Shown: in pieces, positions 20,964 to 30,713 of the stretch
Layout of the letters: each line of letters starts with the position of its first letter
Position numbering within the stretch: position 1 is the stretch's first letter
Assembly: GCF_023100725.1 (NCBI RefSeq)
Contig: NZ_CP095501.1
Coordinates: 2,480,001-2,544,000, forward strand
Direction of reading: 5' to 3'
DNA: 64,000 bases
From: Arthrobacter antioxidans
Lineage (GTDB): Bacteria; Actinomycetota; Actinomycetes; Actinomycetales; Micrococcaceae
The notes under the pieces: model-generated
Seen by the model: only the letters and a program-made list of their open reading frames with translations
Databases searched by the model: none
Told to the model about the DNA's origin: nothing
Program-made: the position numbers and the translations under genes

Positions 20964-21191
20964 CTACCGTGCGCGCGTGTCCCGCCGGAGCAGGCCGGTG
21001 ATCAGGCAGAGGAGACCGAGCAGCAGGGGGATCAGGGTGTAGAGCGTGTGGGTTCCGCCGAGGTAGCTCATGGCGAAGATGTACACGAAGGTGCTGCCCA
21101 CGAGGATCCAGCCGAGCACGATCAGGCCGCGGCCCCGACGGGGCGGTGGTAGTGGAGGGAGCCACGACGGCGTCCTGTCAGTCCAGCTCAT
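20964..21191 (-). CDS. Small two-helix membrane protein
   Basis: A 75-residue hypothetical protein. A proline/arginine-rich cytoplasmic start (PPLPPPRRGRG) is followed by two hydrophobic helices, GLIVLGWILVGSTFVYIFAM and LYTLIPLLLGLLCLITGLL, and a basic end. I do not recognise a family. Its stop lies 41 bases upstream of the alpha-galactosidase ATG on the same strand, but that gene has its own promoter-like region. Confidence 0.6.
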   Translation of the reverse strand: MSWTDRTPSWLPPLPPPRRGRGLIVLGWILVGSTFVYIFAMSYLGGTHTLYTLIPLLLGLLCLITGLLRRDTRAR

Positions 21192-21271
21192 GGCCCCAGT
21201 GTAGTTCGCACGTCCGGCTCCCGTGCCGTGCCTCCGCCCTTGCCGACGCAGTACCGGCCTGCCCCGGGAAC

Positions 21272-21310
21272 GACGAAGCGCCCCGCCGGAGACCGGCGGG
21301 ACGCTTCGTC
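21272..21310 (-). terminator. Intrinsic terminator of tmRNA gene
   Basis: A 17-bp stem with a single internal mismatch (21272-21289 with 21293-21310) and a 3-base loop. It begins 6 bases beyond the CCA end of ssrA on the minus strand. Confidence 0.88.
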
Positions 21311-21316
21311 CTGGTG

Positions 21317-21684
21317 TGGTGGAGATGGCGGGAATTGAACCCGCGTCCGATGCAGTGTAGTCAGGGCTTCTCCGGGCGCAGTTCGCGTCGGTTTTTCTCG
21401 GCTCCAGTCATCGTGCGAACGAGTGACTGCCGAGCCCAGTTGTATTAGAGTCCCCCCGGTCCCTACAACGAGGACCGGGAGCAGTGGCCCTCTAAATGAC
21501 GCCAGTATCCGGGGCGAGAGCAAACCCGGGCTGACGGACTAGCTAGGCTGCTTAGGCAGCGAGAGCGAAGTCAGTGCGCTTTTGTTCGGCACTTATTGTT
21601 TTACAAGGAGCGTTTACGAGATAACCCTGTATCCTCGGCCCGCTTCCCCTGTCGCGACTAACATCGTCGAAACCTGTCATCCCC
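21317..21684 (-). ncRNA. ssrA: Transfer-messenger RNA (tmRNA)
   Basis: A 368-nt one-piece tmRNA that rescues stalled ribosomes together with SmpB. The 5' end GGGGATG pairs with CATCTCC at the 3' end, followed by an encoded ACCA tail. The T arm (GCGGGTTCAATTCCCGC) is intact. The tag frame runs from 21590 down to the TAA at 21552 and encodes AEQKRTDFALAA, with the ALAA degradation signal. smpB is two genes upstream on the same strand. Confidence 0.96.
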
Positions 21685-21800
21685 ATGTTCAGTTATCAAA
21701 TGATTCCTGCGCTGTGCGGCCCACCGGCCGTCCAGTTCCTCTACTCTACCGCACCCGCGTGGCCCGCCGGCAGGACTTCGCCGCCGGTGAACGGGCGGTG

Positions 21801-22175
21801 CTACTGCCCCAGCGTGACGCCCAGGATGACGACGGGCGACTGCCAGAGCCGCACGACCACGAAGGCCAGGGTGACGAACGCGATCCCGAGGGCCGCCAGC
21901 GCGGTGGTCGCGGCCTGCTTGCGGCGGAAGCCCCACCAGAAGATGGCTGCGTTCAGGAGCAGCAGGACGGGCGAGATCCAGACGAGGACCTGCGCGAAGA
22001 AGACGTAGATGAGGAAGACGAACGGGATCAGGGAGAGAATCCCTACCGGCACCACGATCAGCAGCAGGATCAGGTCCACCAGGGCGCCGAGGGTCACCCA
22101 CCAGGGCCGCTTGTACCTCAGCTCCGACGGCTCGGGCTCGTCGTCCTCCTGGGTCTCCCAGAAGACATCGCTCAT
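21801..22175 (-). CDS. Small polytopic membrane protein between smpB and ssrA
   Basis: A 124-residue hypothetical protein. An acidic N-terminus (about 20 residues, DDEPEPSE) and a short KRPWW motif lead into about four hydrophobic helices. The ATG overlaps the smpB stop by four bases, so it is translated together with smpB. I do not recognise the family, and no catalytic motif is seen. Confidence 0.7.
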   Translation of the reverse strand: MSDVFWETQEDDEPEPSELRYKRPWWVTLGALVDLILLLIVVPVGILSLIPFVFLIYVFFAQVLVWISPVLLLLNAAIFWWGFRRKQAATTALAALGIAFVTLAFVVVRLWQSPVVILGVTLGQ

Positions 22176-22645
22176 GCCCCGAGGTTCTTCTCACGCATGG
22201 CGCGCAGCGCTTCCCGGTTGTCCTGCTTCTCGCGCAGGGTCTGCCGCTTGTCGTAGTCGCGCTTGCCCCGCGCGACGGCGATCTCCACCTTGGCCCTGCC
22301 GTTGAGGAAGTAGAGCTGGAGCGGGACGAGGGTGAAGCCGGACTCGCGGATCTTCTGCGAGATCTTGGTGAGTTCCTCGCGGTGCAGCAGCAGCTTCCTC
22401 CGGCGACGCGCGGCGTGGTTGGTCCAACTGCCCTGCGAGTACTCGGAGATGTGGATGCCTTCGAGCCAGAGCTCGTCGTTGTAGAAGACCGCGTAGCCGT
22501 CGACGAGGGAGGCGCGTCCGGCACGCAGGGACTTCACCTCGGTTCCCATCAGGGCGAGCCCGGCCTCGTAGGTGTCGAGCACGGCGTAGTCGTGGAAGGC
22601 CTTCCGATTGGTGGCCACCACTTTCCGGCCACTTTCCTTCGGCAC
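22172..22645 (-). CDS. smpB: SsrA-binding protein SmpB
   Basis: A 157-residue RNA-binding partner of tmRNA. The core is clear: [32 protein letters not shown], then [23 protein letters not shown] and a basic C-terminal tail that enters the decoding centre. The GTG start at 22645 has AAGGAG seven bases upstream; the longer in-frame ATG extension lacks a ribosome site. It is followed by a membrane-protein gene and ssrA. Confidence 0.96.
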   Translation of the reverse strand: MPKESGRKVVATNRKAFHDYAVLDTYEAGLALMGTEVKSLRAGRASLVDGYAVFYNDELWLEGIHISEYSQGSWTNHAARRRRKLLLHREELTKISQKIRESGFTLVPLQLYFLNGRAKVEIAVARGKRDYDKRQTLREKQDNREALRAMREKNLGA

Positions 22646-22709
22646 GGCGATACTCCTTCTCGCGACACTGCTGCGGACGGCGGCCCGCGGGTGGGCAGTG
22701 CCTTCCATC

Positions 22710-24275
22710 CTACGACCCGAGCAGGCCCAGCGGGTCCACGAGCGTGCCGTTCAGCATGGTCTCGAAGTGGAGGTGGCAGCCCTGGGAGTTCCCGGTGGTG
22801 CCCGTGTAGCCGATCAGCTGGCCCGCGCTGACGCGCTGCCCCACGGAGACCACGTAATCGGTGAGGTGGTAGTAGTTCGTCGCGAGCGCGTTGCCGCCGA
22901 CCACGCCGTGGTTGAGGACGATCCGGTTGCCCGCGCCGGGCAGCACGTTCGAGTCCGCGTACCAGACCTCGCCGGCGGCGGGCGCGTACAGGGGCGTGCC
23001 GCAGCCCACCCCGTAGTCGATACCCGTGTGCACGTAGCCACCCGTGCCGTTGAAGTCGATGGTCCCCACCGGCGTCGGGCGCCACCCGAAGCCTGACGAG
23101 ATGGGCCCCCCGACCGGCGACCGCAGGCCGAACGCGGTCGGGGTCGACGGCGCGGCGGCGGGAGGGTCCGGGATGACCGGTGCCACGGGGGCGACCGCCT
23201 GGGGCTGCACCGGAGCGGGCGCGGGCTTGTTCGCGGCGGCCGCCTCGGCCGCACGGCGTGCCGTCTCCGCTGCTGCGGCGGCTTCGGCGTCCGCCCTCCG
23301 GCGGGCCTCCTCGGCGGCGGCCGCGGCCTCCGCCTCGGCGCGGAGGCGTTCCTGCTCGGCCTTCTGGCGCGCCTCCTCGGCCTTGCGGGCCTCCTCGATC
23401 TGACGGCGCTGGCGCTCGGCGATGTCCGCGTTGACCTGCTGCTGCGCCTTCTCGATGCCGGCCAGCTCCGCCTCGATGACGGGCTTCTGTTCCTGGAGCT
23501 TCGCCGACAGGGCCGAGGTGTCGGCCACGAGCCGGTCCACCTTCGCCTTCTCCCCTGCCGCGGCGTCGCGCGCCGACTGCTCCGCGGCGAGGGCGGCGTC
23601 AGCCTTCTCCTTGAGCTTCGCGATCTCGGCCTCGACGGCGATCAGGCGCGCCTGGCTGTTCGCGTTCGTGGCGTTCTGCTCGGACAACCGGGCCATCGCG
23701 GCGTTCTGGCTGCGCATTGCCTGGTCCACCATGTCCATCGACCGTGTGAAGTCCTCGACGCCGTCGGCGCCCAGGAGCAGCGACACGTTGGTGGGGACCC
23801 CGCCGTTCTTGTAGGCCTCGGTGGCGATCTGGCCGATCACCTCGCGGGTCTCGTCCATCTCCTGCCGGTCGGCGCGGAGCTCCTCGGTGATCTTCGTCTT
23901 CGTCTCCTGCGCCAGGTCGACGCGCACCGCGAGGGCCCCGACGTCGTCCGCCGCCGTCTCGACCCGGCCCTGGGCGTCCGCCAGGGACTGCTGCGCTGCG
24001 GGGAGTTGCCCCTGGTAGGTCCTGAGCGCGCCGATGGTCTCGGCGATGTCCGCATCGAGGTACTCCATGGACTGCTGGACCTCCGCGACCTCGTTCTCGA
24101 GGGCGCTCTTGCGGTCGTCGAGCTCGTCCGCCACCACCGGGGAGCCGAGGGCGAGAGCCACGACGAGCGCGATCGATGTCCCCGCGGCACCGCGGACGAG
24201 GTGCGTCCGCTGGTCCTGCCGCGCCCACCACGATGATCCTGTTGCGCGCACGTGTCCCCGGGCATTGAGCATCAT
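22710..24275 (-). CDS. Secreted coiled-coil M23 peptidoglycan endopeptidase (EnvC-like, FtsX-associated)
   Basis: A 521-residue exported protein. A signal segment ([17 protein letters not shown]) is followed by about 270 residues of predicted coiled coil rich in Glu, Gln and Ala, an alanine/proline linker, and a C-terminal M23 domain. Zinc ligands are visible as HTGIDYG (H-x3-D) and CHLHFE (H-x-H). It starts 6 bases after ftsX, in the ftsE-ftsX operon. This is the architecture of EnvC-type hydrolase regulators controlled by FtsEX. Since the zinc ligands are kept, the enzyme is probably active itself. Start is 24275 or the adjacent ATG at 24272. Confidence 0.9.
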   Translation of the reverse strand: MMLNARGHVRATGSSWWARQDQRTHLVRGAAGTSIALVVALALGSPVVADELDDRKSALENEVAEVQQSMEYLDADIAETIGALRTYQGQLPAAQQSLADAQGRVETAADDVGALAVRVDLAQETKTKITEELRADRQEMDETREVIGQIATEAYKNGGVPTNVSLLLGADGVEDFTRSMDMVDQAMRSQNAAMARLSEQNATNANSQARLIAVEAEIAKLKEKADAALAAEQSARDAAAGEKAKVDRLVADTSALSAKLQEQKPVIEAELAGIEKAQQQVNADIAERQRRQIEEARKAEEARQKAEQERLRAEAEAAAAAEEARRRADAEAAAAAETARRAAEAAAANKPAPAPVQPQAVAPVAPVIPDPPAAAPSTPTAFGLRSPVGGPISSGFGWRPTPVGTIDFNGTGGYVHTGIDYGVGCGTPLYAPAAGEVWYADSNVLPGAGNRIVLNHGVVGGNALATNYYHLTDYVVSVGQRVSAGQLIGYTGTTGNSQGCHLHFETMLNGTLVDPLGLLGS

Positions 24276-24280
24276 CGCGG

Positions 24281-25195
24281 TCAGACCTTTACGTATCGTC
24301 GAAGAGTGAGCAGGGACGAGATCCCCGCGAGGAGGGCACCGAGCAGGATGAGCGCCGGGACCAGGAGCAGGACCTGCTGGGAGGAAATGAACGCCGTCTG
24401 CGGGAAGGCGTTCACGAGCCAGCCGTCGATCAGGAAGCGCGAGGCCCCCCACAGCGTCGCCGACGCGAGGACCGCCCCGATCACGGCGGCGATCACCCCC
24501 TCGAGGATGAACGGCAACTGGATGACCGCCTTGGACGCGCCGACCAGGCGCATGATGCCTGTCTCCCGGCGGCGGCTGAAGGCCGAGAGCCGGATGGTCG
24601 TGGCGATCAGCAGGATGGCGCAGAACGTCATGATGCCGGCGATCGCGAGGGCGACGACGGATGCCCAGTTCATGTAGCGGAAGATCGCCTCGAGGAAGTC
24701 CCGCTGGTCACTGACCGCGTCCACGCCCGGCTCGGAGGAGAAGGCCTCGTCGATGACCTCGTACTTCTCGGCGTCGACGAGGCTGACGCGGAAGGATTCG
24801 GGCAGCTGGTCCGCGGTGACGGAGTCGACGATCGGCGAGTTGGCGAACTGGTCGCGGAAGTGGGCGAGTGCCTCCTCCTGCGTCTCGTGGGTGACGGTGT
24901 CGACGTAGGGTGCGAACTGCTCGGACCCGAGCTTCGCCTCGATGGCCGCACGCTGGTCCTCGGTCACCGGTCCGGTGGCGCAGGCCGCTGCGGAGGAGTT
25001 GTCCACGCACAGGTAGATGGTGACCTGGACGCGGTCGTACCAGTAGCCCTTCATCTGGTTGATCTGCAGCTGGAACAGGCCGGCAGCACCCACGAAGGTC
25101 AGCGAGATGAAGGTCACGAGGATCACCGAGGTGACCATGGACAGGTTGCGGCGGATGCCCGAGCCGATCTCGGACAGGATGAAGGCGACCCTCAT
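24281..25195 (-). CDS. ftsX: Cell-division ABC transporter permease FtsX
   Basis: A 304-residue membrane protein with the FtsX layout: a cytoplasmic N-terminus, one helix, an extracellular domain of about 130 residues (with cysteines in [14 protein letters not shown]), and three C-terminal helices. It transmits ATP binding by FtsE to periplasmic/extracellular peptidoglycan hydrolases. The ATG overlaps the ftsE stop (ATGA), and the M23 hydrolase gene follows at once. Confidence 0.95.
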   Translation of the reverse strand: MRVAFILSEIGSGIRRNLSMVTSVILVTFISLTFVGAAGLFQLQINQMKGYWYDRVQVTIYLCVDNSSAAACATGPVTEDQRAAIEAKLGSEQFAPYVDTVTHETQEEALAHFRDQFANSPIVDSVTADQLPESFRVSLVDAEKYEVIDEAFSSEPGVDAVSDQRDFLEAIFRYMNWASVVALAIAGIMTFCAILLIATTIRLSAFSRRRETGIMRLVGASKAVIQLPFILEGVIAAVIGAVLASATLWGASRFLIDGWLVNAFPQTAFISSQQVLLLVPALILLGALLAGISSLLTLRRYVKV

Positions 25196-25896
25196 CCGGC
25201 CATCGCTTCGGGCCGACCCACGTAGATGCCCTGCGCGTCGTCGCGCACCACCGACCCGCCGCGCAGCTCCACGACGCGCTTGCGCATCGTGTTCACGATG
25301 TCGTCGTCGTGCGTGGCCATGACCACCGTGGTGCCGTTCTGGTTGATCGTGTCGAGGATCTTCATGATGCCCATGGAGGTGGTGGGGTCGAGGTTCCCGG
25401 TGGGCTCGTCGGCCAGCAGGATCCCGGGACGGTTGACGATCGCGCGCGCGATCGCGACGCGCTGCTGCTCGCCGCCGGACAGCTCGTGCGGCATGCGGTT
25501 GTTCTTGCCCTCGAGGCCCACGGTGGCGAGGACATCCGGCACGGTCTCGCGGATGACGGCCCTGCTCCTGCCGATGACCTGCATCGCGAAGGCGACGTTC
25601 GCGAAGACCGTCTTGTTGGGGAGGAGGCGGAAGTCCTGGAAGACGACGCCGATGCCCCGGCGCAGGCGGGGCACGCGCCAGCTGGGGATGTTCGCGACGT
25701 TCTGGCCGGCCACGTAGACCGCGCCCCGGGAGGCCCGCTCCTCCTTGAGCACCAGACGGATGAAGGTCGACTTGCCGGAGCCGGAGGCGCCCACGAGGAA
25801 GACGAACTCACCGCGGTCGATGTCGAGGGAGACGGCATCGAGGGCGGGCTGCGACGTGGGGTCGTAGGTCTTCGTGACGTCGTCGAATCTGATCAT
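25192..25896 (-). CDS. ftsE: Cell-division ATP-binding protein FtsE
   Basis: A 234-residue ABC ATPase with Walker [11 protein letters not shown], signature LSGGEQQR and Walker [13 protein letters not shown], plus the FtsE-specific ending [11 protein letters not shown]. The ATG at 25896 gives the usual N-terminus [11 protein letters not shown]; an in-frame GTG six bases upstream is possible. It forms the FtsEX complex with the next gene. Confidence 0.95.
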   Translation of the reverse strand: MIRFDDVTKTYDPTSQPALDAVSLDIDRGEFVFLVGASGSGKSTFIRLVLKEERASRGAVYVAGQNVANIPSWRVPRLRRGIGVVFQDFRLLPNKTVFANVAFAMQVIGRSRAVIRETVPDVLATVGLEGKNNRMPHELSGGEQQRVAIARAIVNRPGILLADEPTGNLDPTTSMGIMKILDTINQNGTTVVMATHDDDIVNTMRKRVVELRGGSVVRDDAQGIYVGRPEAMAG

Positions 25897-26064
25897 GATC
25901 ACTCTGCGCCCGTGGATCGCCGGGGCACGGGCATTGGCTCGGGGAAGGGAGCGCCGGCTCCTCGACTATAACGACTTGTCGAGAAACGCCCCTTACCTCT
26001 GCGGTGTGTCGCGGGCAAGAGCTGGAGCAGAAAACAAGTGATTTGCGCCGGAAGACGCGTAGCC

Positions 26065-27180
26065 CTACCCGGCGTCGTTGCGGTTGTTGGTGCGCCAGCG
26101 GATCCCGGCGTCGATGAAGTCGTCGATCTCGCCGTCGAACACGGACGACGTGTTGCCGACCTCGTGATTGGTGCGCAGGTCCTTGACCATCTGGTACGGG
26201 TTCAGGACGTAGGAGCGCATCTGGTCACCCCAGGAGGCCTTGACATCGCCCGCGAACGCCTTCTTCTCGGCGTCCTCCTGCTCCTTCTTGAGCAGCAGGA
26301 GCCGGGACTGGAGCACCCGCATGGCGGCGGCACGGTTCTGGATCTGCGACTTCTCGTTCTGCATGGAGACGACGACGCCGGTGGGCAGGTGTGTCAGGCG
26401 CACGGCCGAGTCGGTCGTGTTCACCGACTGGCCGCCGGGGCCCGAGGACCGGAAGACGTCGACGCGGATCTCGTTGTCCGGCACCTCGACGACGTCCGTC
26501 CCCTCGATCAGCGGGATGACCTCGACCGCGGCGAACGAGGTCTGGCGGCGGCCCTGGTTGTCGAAGGGGCTGATGCGGACGAGGCGGTGCGTCCCGGCCT
26601 CCACGGACAGCGTGCCGAAGGCATAGGGTGCCTTGACCTCGAAGGTCGCGGACTTGAGGCCCGCCTCCTCCGCGTAGGAGGTGTCGAGGACCTGCGTGGG
26701 ATACCCGTGGCGTTCGGCCCACCGCAGGTACATGCGCAGGAGCATCTCGGCGAAATCGGCGGCGTCCACGCCGCCCGCGCCGGAGCGGATGGTGACCACG
26801 GCCTCGCGCTCGTCCCACTCCCCGGCCAGCAGCGTGACGATCTCGAGGTCGTCGAGGGACCTGCCGAGGGAGACGAGCTCCCTCTCGGCCTCGGCGAGGG
26901 TGTCCTCGTCGTCCTCGTCCTGTGCGAGCCCCACGAGGACCTCGAGGTCGTCGATCCGGCTCTCGAGGGTCTCGAGGCGCTCGAGGGCGGACTGCCGGTG
27001 CGACAGCTTCGAGGTCACCTTCTGCCCTGCGGCGGGATCGTCCCAGAGGTCGGGGGCCCCCGCTTCCTCGCTCAGCTCCTCGATGTCCTTGCGGATCCCC
27101 CCGACGTCGGAGACCTGCTCGATGGACTGGTACTTGGCGCGGAGGGCGCGGATCTCTGCGGGAAAATCGGTGGTTGCCAT
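26065..27180 (-). CDS. prfB: Peptide chain release factor 2
   Basis: A 371-residue RF2 terminating at UGA/UAA. The codon-recognition tripeptide SPF is in RISPFDNQG, and the catalytic GGQ is in [16 protein letters not shown]. The reading frame is continuous, so the autoregulatory +1 frameshift found in many bacteria is absent, as is usual in actinobacteria. A position next to ftsE/ftsX matches the order in mycobacteria and Streptomyces. Confidence 0.97.
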   Translation of the reverse strand: MATTDFPAEIRALRAKYQSIEQVSDVGGIRKDIEELSEEAGAPDLWDDPAAGQKVTSKLSHRQSALERLETLESRIDDLEVLVGLAQDEDDEDTLAEAERELVSLGRSLDDLEIVTLLAGEWDEREAVVTIRSGAGGVDAADFAEMLLRMYLRWAERHGYPTQVLDTSYAEEAGLKSATFEVKAPYAFGTLSVEAGTHRLVRISPFDNQGRRQTSFAAVEVIPLIEGTDVVEVPDNEIRVDVFRSSGPGGQSVNTTDSAVRLTHLPTGVVVSMQNEKSQIQNRAAAMRVLQSRLLLLKKEQEDAEKKAFAGDVKASWGDQMRSYVLNPYQMVKDLRTNHEVGNTSSVFDGEIDDFIDAGIRWRTNNRNDAG

Positions 27181-27217
27181 GGTCCGTCCAGCCTACGTCA
27201 TGGGCTCTCCCGCCCGT

Positions 27218-27754
27218 CTACCGGACCAGCTGGGCCCGCGCATCCGCCTGCGCGACGATCGGGATGCCGGCGGGTACGAGGAAGTTCACGAGAGGCGGGC
27301 GGACGACGGCGGTGAGGACGACCCGCGCGGTCCGTCCGTCCTCCGCCCCGGTGGACGGGTCGACGGACAGCTGCTCGAACCGGGCACGCGCCCCGGTGGC
27401 GGCGAGGTAGCCCGCCGCCGACTCCTCCACCCCGGCGTCCTGCAGGGCCGGAAGCGGGGTCGTCGTGCCCTCTCCCGGCCCTCCGACGTCGATGCTGTAG
27501 TTGTCGGCGGCCGCGAGCGCCGCACCGTCCGCCACCGACAGGAGCTTCTTGTGGTCGATGTAGACGGCCGAGACGGCGAGGACGACGGTGACCACGAGGA
27601 GACAGACCAGGAGGTATCCGATGACCAGGACCCCGACCTGCCCGTCCTCCGGGTGGCCGGCTGCTGCGCCTGCGCCGCCTGCTGTGTCCGTGCTGCCTGC
27701 TTCTTCGGCGCTGCCTCCGTATCGGGTCATCCGAAGCGCTCCACATCGGGTCAT
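27218..27754 (-). CDS. TadG-like pilus/Flp assembly protein
   Basis: A 178-residue protein with a short cytoplasmic start, the phrase HPEDGQVGVLVIGYLLVCLL (single N-terminal helix of the Tad pseudopilin/TadG class) and an external domain with ADGAALAAADNY, typical of TadG-like proteins. It is the last gene of the tad operon. The first ATG (27754) overlaps the tadE stop (ATGA); a second ATG at 27730 lies in a duplicated 24-bp unit and could also be used. Confidence 0.75.
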   Translation of the reverse strand: MTRCGALRMTRYGGSAEEAGSTDTAGGAGAAAGHPEDGQVGVLVIGYLLVCLLVVTVVLAVSAVYIDHKKLLSVADGAALAAADNYSIDVGGPGEGTTTPLPALQDAGVEESAAGYLAATGARARFEQLSVDPSTGAEDGRTARVVLTAVVRPPLVNFLVPAGIPIVAQADARAQLVR

Positions 27755-27768
27755 CCGAAGCGCTCCAC
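27721..27768. repeat. Perfect 24-bp tandem duplication across a tadE/tadG junction
   Basis: Two identical 24-bp units, 27721-27744 and 27745-27768. Each contains a TGA overlapping an ATG (ATGA). Because 24 is a multiple of three, both frames stay open: tadE ends at the first stop, and the downstream gene gains a second possible start eight codons later. Confidence 0.95.
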
Positions 27769-28269
27769 GATCTGGGTCGAGGTGGCGTCCACGGTGGCCG
27801 CCGAGGGATGGGTTCCCGCGATCGCGGGGATCAGCGGGAGGGGGACGTCGAGGCGGACGACGACCGTCACGGTGGTCCCCGGCGTGAGGCACTGATCGCT
27901 GCAGGCGATGTCCACCACGGCCTGCTCCGGGCCGAAGCCGAAGTCGGCCAGCGCGATGCGGGCCGCCTCGCGCGCCCTCGCGTCGGCCTCCTGCGGCGTG
28001 GGCGCGTCCACGTAGACCTTCGCCGCCTGGTCGGCGGCCCCGACGACGGCGAAGGAGCCGCCCTGGAGCTGCCCGACCGTCAGGACGAGGTAGACGACCG
28101 GCACCAGGAGCAGCACCCCCAGGAACACGAATTCCACGACGGCGCTGCCGCTCTCCGCCCCGAGGAGCCGGCGTCCTCGGGGCGGAGGGCCTGCCGCGAT
28201 GGCGCCGGCCCTCGGCGTGCCGCGGTGTCCGGGCCGGCCGGCGGTCCCCTCAGGACGGGAGCGCAGCAT
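27751..28269 (-). CDS. TadE-family pseudopilin-like protein (second copy)
   Basis: A 172-residue membrane-anchored protein. A basic N-terminal tail of about 35 residues is followed by ESGSAVVEFVFLGVLLLVPVVYLVL, the TadE motif with Glu after the conserved small residues and a single helix. The external domain has two cysteines in IACSDQCLTPG. It overlaps the preceding tadE by 20 bases and the tadG-like gene by four. It probably acts as a minor pseudopilin in Flp pilus assembly. Confidence 0.82.
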   Translation of the reverse strand: MLRSRPEGTAGRPGHRGTPRAGAIAAGPPPRGRRLLGAESGSAVVEFVFLGVLLLVPVVYLVLTVGQLQGGSFAVVGAADQAAKVYVDAPTPQEADARAREAARIALADFGFGPEQAVVDIACSDQCLTPGTTVTVVVRLDVPLPLIPAIAGTHPSAATVDATSTQIVERFG

Positions 28270-28666
28270 GGCCGCGCACCTCCATGATCCCTGCCGGTCC
28301 GACCAGTCCGATGACGGGCAGCGGAGCGCGGACGACCACCTCGAGGGTCCTCACGCCGCCGACCGTGCTCTCACCGACCGAGACGTCGGACCCGTAGGCA
28401 TCGGCGAGCGACCCCCGGATGAGATCCTCAGTACGTCCGACGGCGTCCTGCGGGGAGCGGTCCGCGAGCGTCCCGTAGCGGGCTCCCGAGGCGGCGGCAT
28501 CGATCAGCGTGTTCCGCACGTGCAGGACGAGCGTCAGCTGGATGATCGCGATGAAGACGACCGTCAGCAGACCTCCGACCAGGGCGAAGTCGACGACGGC
28601 GGCACCGCGCTCCCGGTCCTCGCGGCGCTCGCGACTCGTGCTCGGATCGACCAGCGGGAAGGTCAT
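28250..28666 (-). CDS. TadE-family pseudopilin-like protein (first copy)
   Basis: A 138-residue protein with a charged start (RERREDRERG), the TadE helix AAVVDFALVGGLLTVVFIAI and an external domain predicted to be beta-rich. The usual Glu of TadE is Asp here (VVDF). It is separated by 3 bases from the small pilin-like gene and overlaps the next tadE-like gene, consistent with one transcript. Confidence 0.83.
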   Translation of the reverse strand: MTFPLVDPSTSRERREDRERGAAVVDFALVGGLLTVVFIAIIQLTLVLHVRNTLIDAAASGARYGTLADRSPQDAVGRTEDLIRGSLADAYGSDVSVGESTVGGVRTLEVVVRAPLPVIGLVGPAGIMEVRGHAALPS

Positions 28667-28669
28667 GGG

Positions 28670-28885
28670 CTAGGGCGAGACCTGATCGATCGCCTGGTTG
28701 AACAGGCCCTCGAGGGCGGGTCCCGCGATGGCCAGCAGGGCGGCGACCAGGACCGCCGACATGAGCGTGATCATCACCCAGCCGGGCACATCCCCCCGTT
28801 CGCGGTCCCCGGACCTGCTCAGCAGGACCGCCGTGATGCTCAGGAGGAGGTGGGCGAGGCGCGAGGCGCTGGTCGGGATCTTCAT
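28670..28885 (-). CDS. Small Flp-pilin-like membrane protein of the tad locus
   Basis: A 71-residue protein with a basic N-terminus of about 30 residues, then RERGDVPGW and one hydrophobic helix (VMITLMSAVLVAALLAIAG), ending with a short hydrophilic tail. Size and position between tadC and tadE fit a major Flp-type pilin. The strict Flp processing pattern with Glu at +5 is not present, so the assignment is tentative. The ATG has GAAGGGG about 8 bases upstream. Confidence 0.65.
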   Translation of the reverse strand: MKIPTSASRLAHLLLSITAVLLSRSGDRERGDVPGWVMITLMSAVLVAALLAIAGPALEGLFNQAIDQVSP

Positions 28886-28917
28886 GGCGTTTCCCCTTCG
28901 TTGGTGTGGTTGCAGTA

Positions 28918-29859
28918 TCAGAAGCCGAGGTTGATCAGGGCGATGCCCGGGTAGACGGCGAAGAGGACGGTCAGCGGAAGGACACCGAACACCAGCGGCA
29001 CCATCATCGCGATCTCCTTCTTGCCGGCGGATTCCATCAGCTCGCGCTTCGCCAGGTCGCGGACGTCCTGCGCCTGGGCGCGGAGGACGTCCGCGAGCGG
29101 CGTTCCGCGCTGGACCGCGACCGTGATGCCGTCGACGAACCGCGCGAGCGGGGCGAGGCGTGTGCGGTGCGAGAACTCCTGCAGGGCCTCCACGAGCGGC
29201 TTGCCCGCGCGCGTCGCGGCGAGCACGAGGGCGAACTCGCCGGCCAACTCCCCCGTCGCCGTCCTGCAGATGCGCTCGAGCGCGCCGGTCGTGCTCTCCC
29301 CCGCCGAGACGGCCAGGGCCATGAGCTCCGCGAGGCTCGGGAACTCGGCGAGCATGCGGGCCTCGCGTCTCTTGACCTCGGACGAGAGGACGTGGTCGCG
29401 GCCGACGAACCCCAGGACGGCGCAGGCGAGGACGATCACGACGGCGAGCGGCACGTTGACCGACCCCGAGGCCGCCAGGAGCACCGTGACCAGCGTCGAT
29501 GCGGCGAGTCCGCCCGCGGCCCAGAGCAGCTGCTGAGCCCGGAAGTCCGCGGCGGTCTGCGCACGGCCGGCCTGGGCGAGCCTGCGCTCGAGGGTTGCGG
29601 CCGCCGGGTTGAAGCGGTGCGACCACGCCACGGCGTCGGCGAGCAGGGGGCGCACGATCCGCTCGAGCGGCCCGAAGGGCGTGACGTTGCCCGGCGCGTC
29701 CGCGAGCAGCCTGGACCGCAGGTCCACCGCGCGGAGTTGGGGTGCGATGCGCTGCGTCAGGGTTGTGGCACGCATGGCCGGGAGCCGGACGACGACCAGC
29801 CATAGGCCTGTACCGAGCAGGAGACCGCACAGCATCGCCAGCGCGAGCGCCGGTGTCAT
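28918..29859 (-). CDS. tadC: Type II secretion F-domain protein TadC
   Basis: A 313-residue inner-membrane platform protein of the Flp pilus. There are two N-terminal helices, a cytoplasmic T2SSF domain (about residues 150-280, containing EFPSLAELMALAVSAGESTTGALERI in two parts) and a final helix pair (MMVPLVFGVLPLTVLFAVYP). The ATG at 29859 overlaps the tadB stop (ATGA); the longer frame is an overlap artefact. Confidence 0.88.
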   Translation of the reverse strand: MTPALALAMLCGLLLGTGLWLVVVRLPAMRATTLTQRIAPQLRAVDLRSRLLADAPGNVTPFGPLERIVRPLLADAVAWSHRFNPAAATLERRLAQAGRAQTAADFRAQQLLWAAGGLAASTLVTVLLAASGSVNVPLAVVIVLACAVLGFVGRDHVLSSEVKRREARMLAEFPSLAELMALAVSAGESTTGALERICRTATGELAGEFALVLAATRAGKPLVEALQEFSHRTRLAPLARFVDGITVAVQRGTPLADVLRAQAQDVRDLAKRELMESAGKKEIAMMVPLVFGVLPLTVLFAVYPGIALINLGF

Positions 29860-30713
29860 CGGAGCACCCGCTCGTCCTCGGGCAGTGCCCCGATCCGGAG
29901 CATGATGCGGTAGCAGACGACGGAGACGACGAGTCCTCCCAGCAGCACCACCGCGCCGCCGGTCGTGTTGTAGGCGCGCACCGCCTCCGGCCGGGTGGAC
30001 AGGAGCATGAGGACGAACCAGGGCGCCGCGACGGCGAGGCGGGCGGCGTTGATCGTCCAGGACTGCCGGGCCTCCAGTTCGCTGCGGGTGCGGGCGGCGT
30101 CCCGCAGGAATTCGGACAGCGTGCCCAGCAAGCGGCCGAGGTCCGACCCGCCCACCTCCCTGGTCATGCGGAGTGCCTCGACGATGCGGTCGGCTACCGG
30201 GTCCGCCAGCCGTTCCTTGAGCCGGTTGAGCGCGTCGTCGAACCGTCCGCCCGCACGGTAGTCGGAGCCGAAGGCCCGGAAGGCGGCCCTCAGCTCGACG
30301 GGTCCTTTCTCGCCGAGCTGGATGAGAGCCTCGGGAAGCGAGAGCCCGGCACGGATGGCCGACCGGAGATGGTCCACGACGTCGGGCCACAGCTCGCGGA
30401 GCGAGGCGGTACGTCTGGCCGCACGCCATCGCACGATCGAGAACGGCATGAATCCGCCGAACAGCGCGAAGCACAGTGCGATCGGCGCCGAGCCGGTGAG
30501 CACGAACCCGATGAGCAGCACGACCAGTCCCGTGGCACCGCAGGTGGCGAGCAGTCCGCGGCCCGAGACCCGCTCCACTCCCGCACGCAGGAGCAGTTCT
30601 TCGAGGGGCTGCCGCCGCGTGGGGGCCCGACGTTCCCCCGCGGGCCGCTCCCAGCACGACCACCACATCAGGAACAGGCCGACGCCGAGGCCGACGCCCG
30701 CCGCCGTGGTCAC
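29856..30713 (-). CDS. tadB: Type II secretion F-domain protein TadB
   Basis: A 285-residue partner of TadC in the pilus platform. It has a GTG start overlapping the tadA stop by four bases, then an N-terminal helix, a paired helix near residues 65-100, a T2SSF domain (LRSAIRAGLSLPEALIQLGE) and C-terminal helices. Size and order tadA-tadB-tadC are as expected. Confidence 0.88.
   Translation of the reverse strand: MTTAAGVGLGVGLFLMWWSCWERPAGERRAPTRRQPLEELLLRAGVERVSGRGLLATCGATGLVVLLIGFVLTGSAPIALCFALFGGFMPFSIVRWRAARRTASLRELWPDVVDHLRSAIRAGLSLPEALIQLGEKGPVELRAAFRAFGSDYRAGGRFDDALNRLKERLADPVADRIVEALRMTREVGGSDLGRLLGTLSEFLRDAARTRSELEARQSWTINAARLAVAAPWFVLMLLSTRPEAVRAYNTTGGAVVLLGGLVVSVVCYRIMLRIGALPEDERVLR

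Noticed and set aside
22710..24452. Very long alternative open frames on the opposite strands of core genes
   Set aside because: They are Arg/Pro/Gly-rich shadows caused by high GC at third codon positions, with no ribosome site or family motif.
26065..27180. Programmed frameshift in prfB
   Set aside because: The frame is continuous from ATG to stop with no internal UGA near codon 25.
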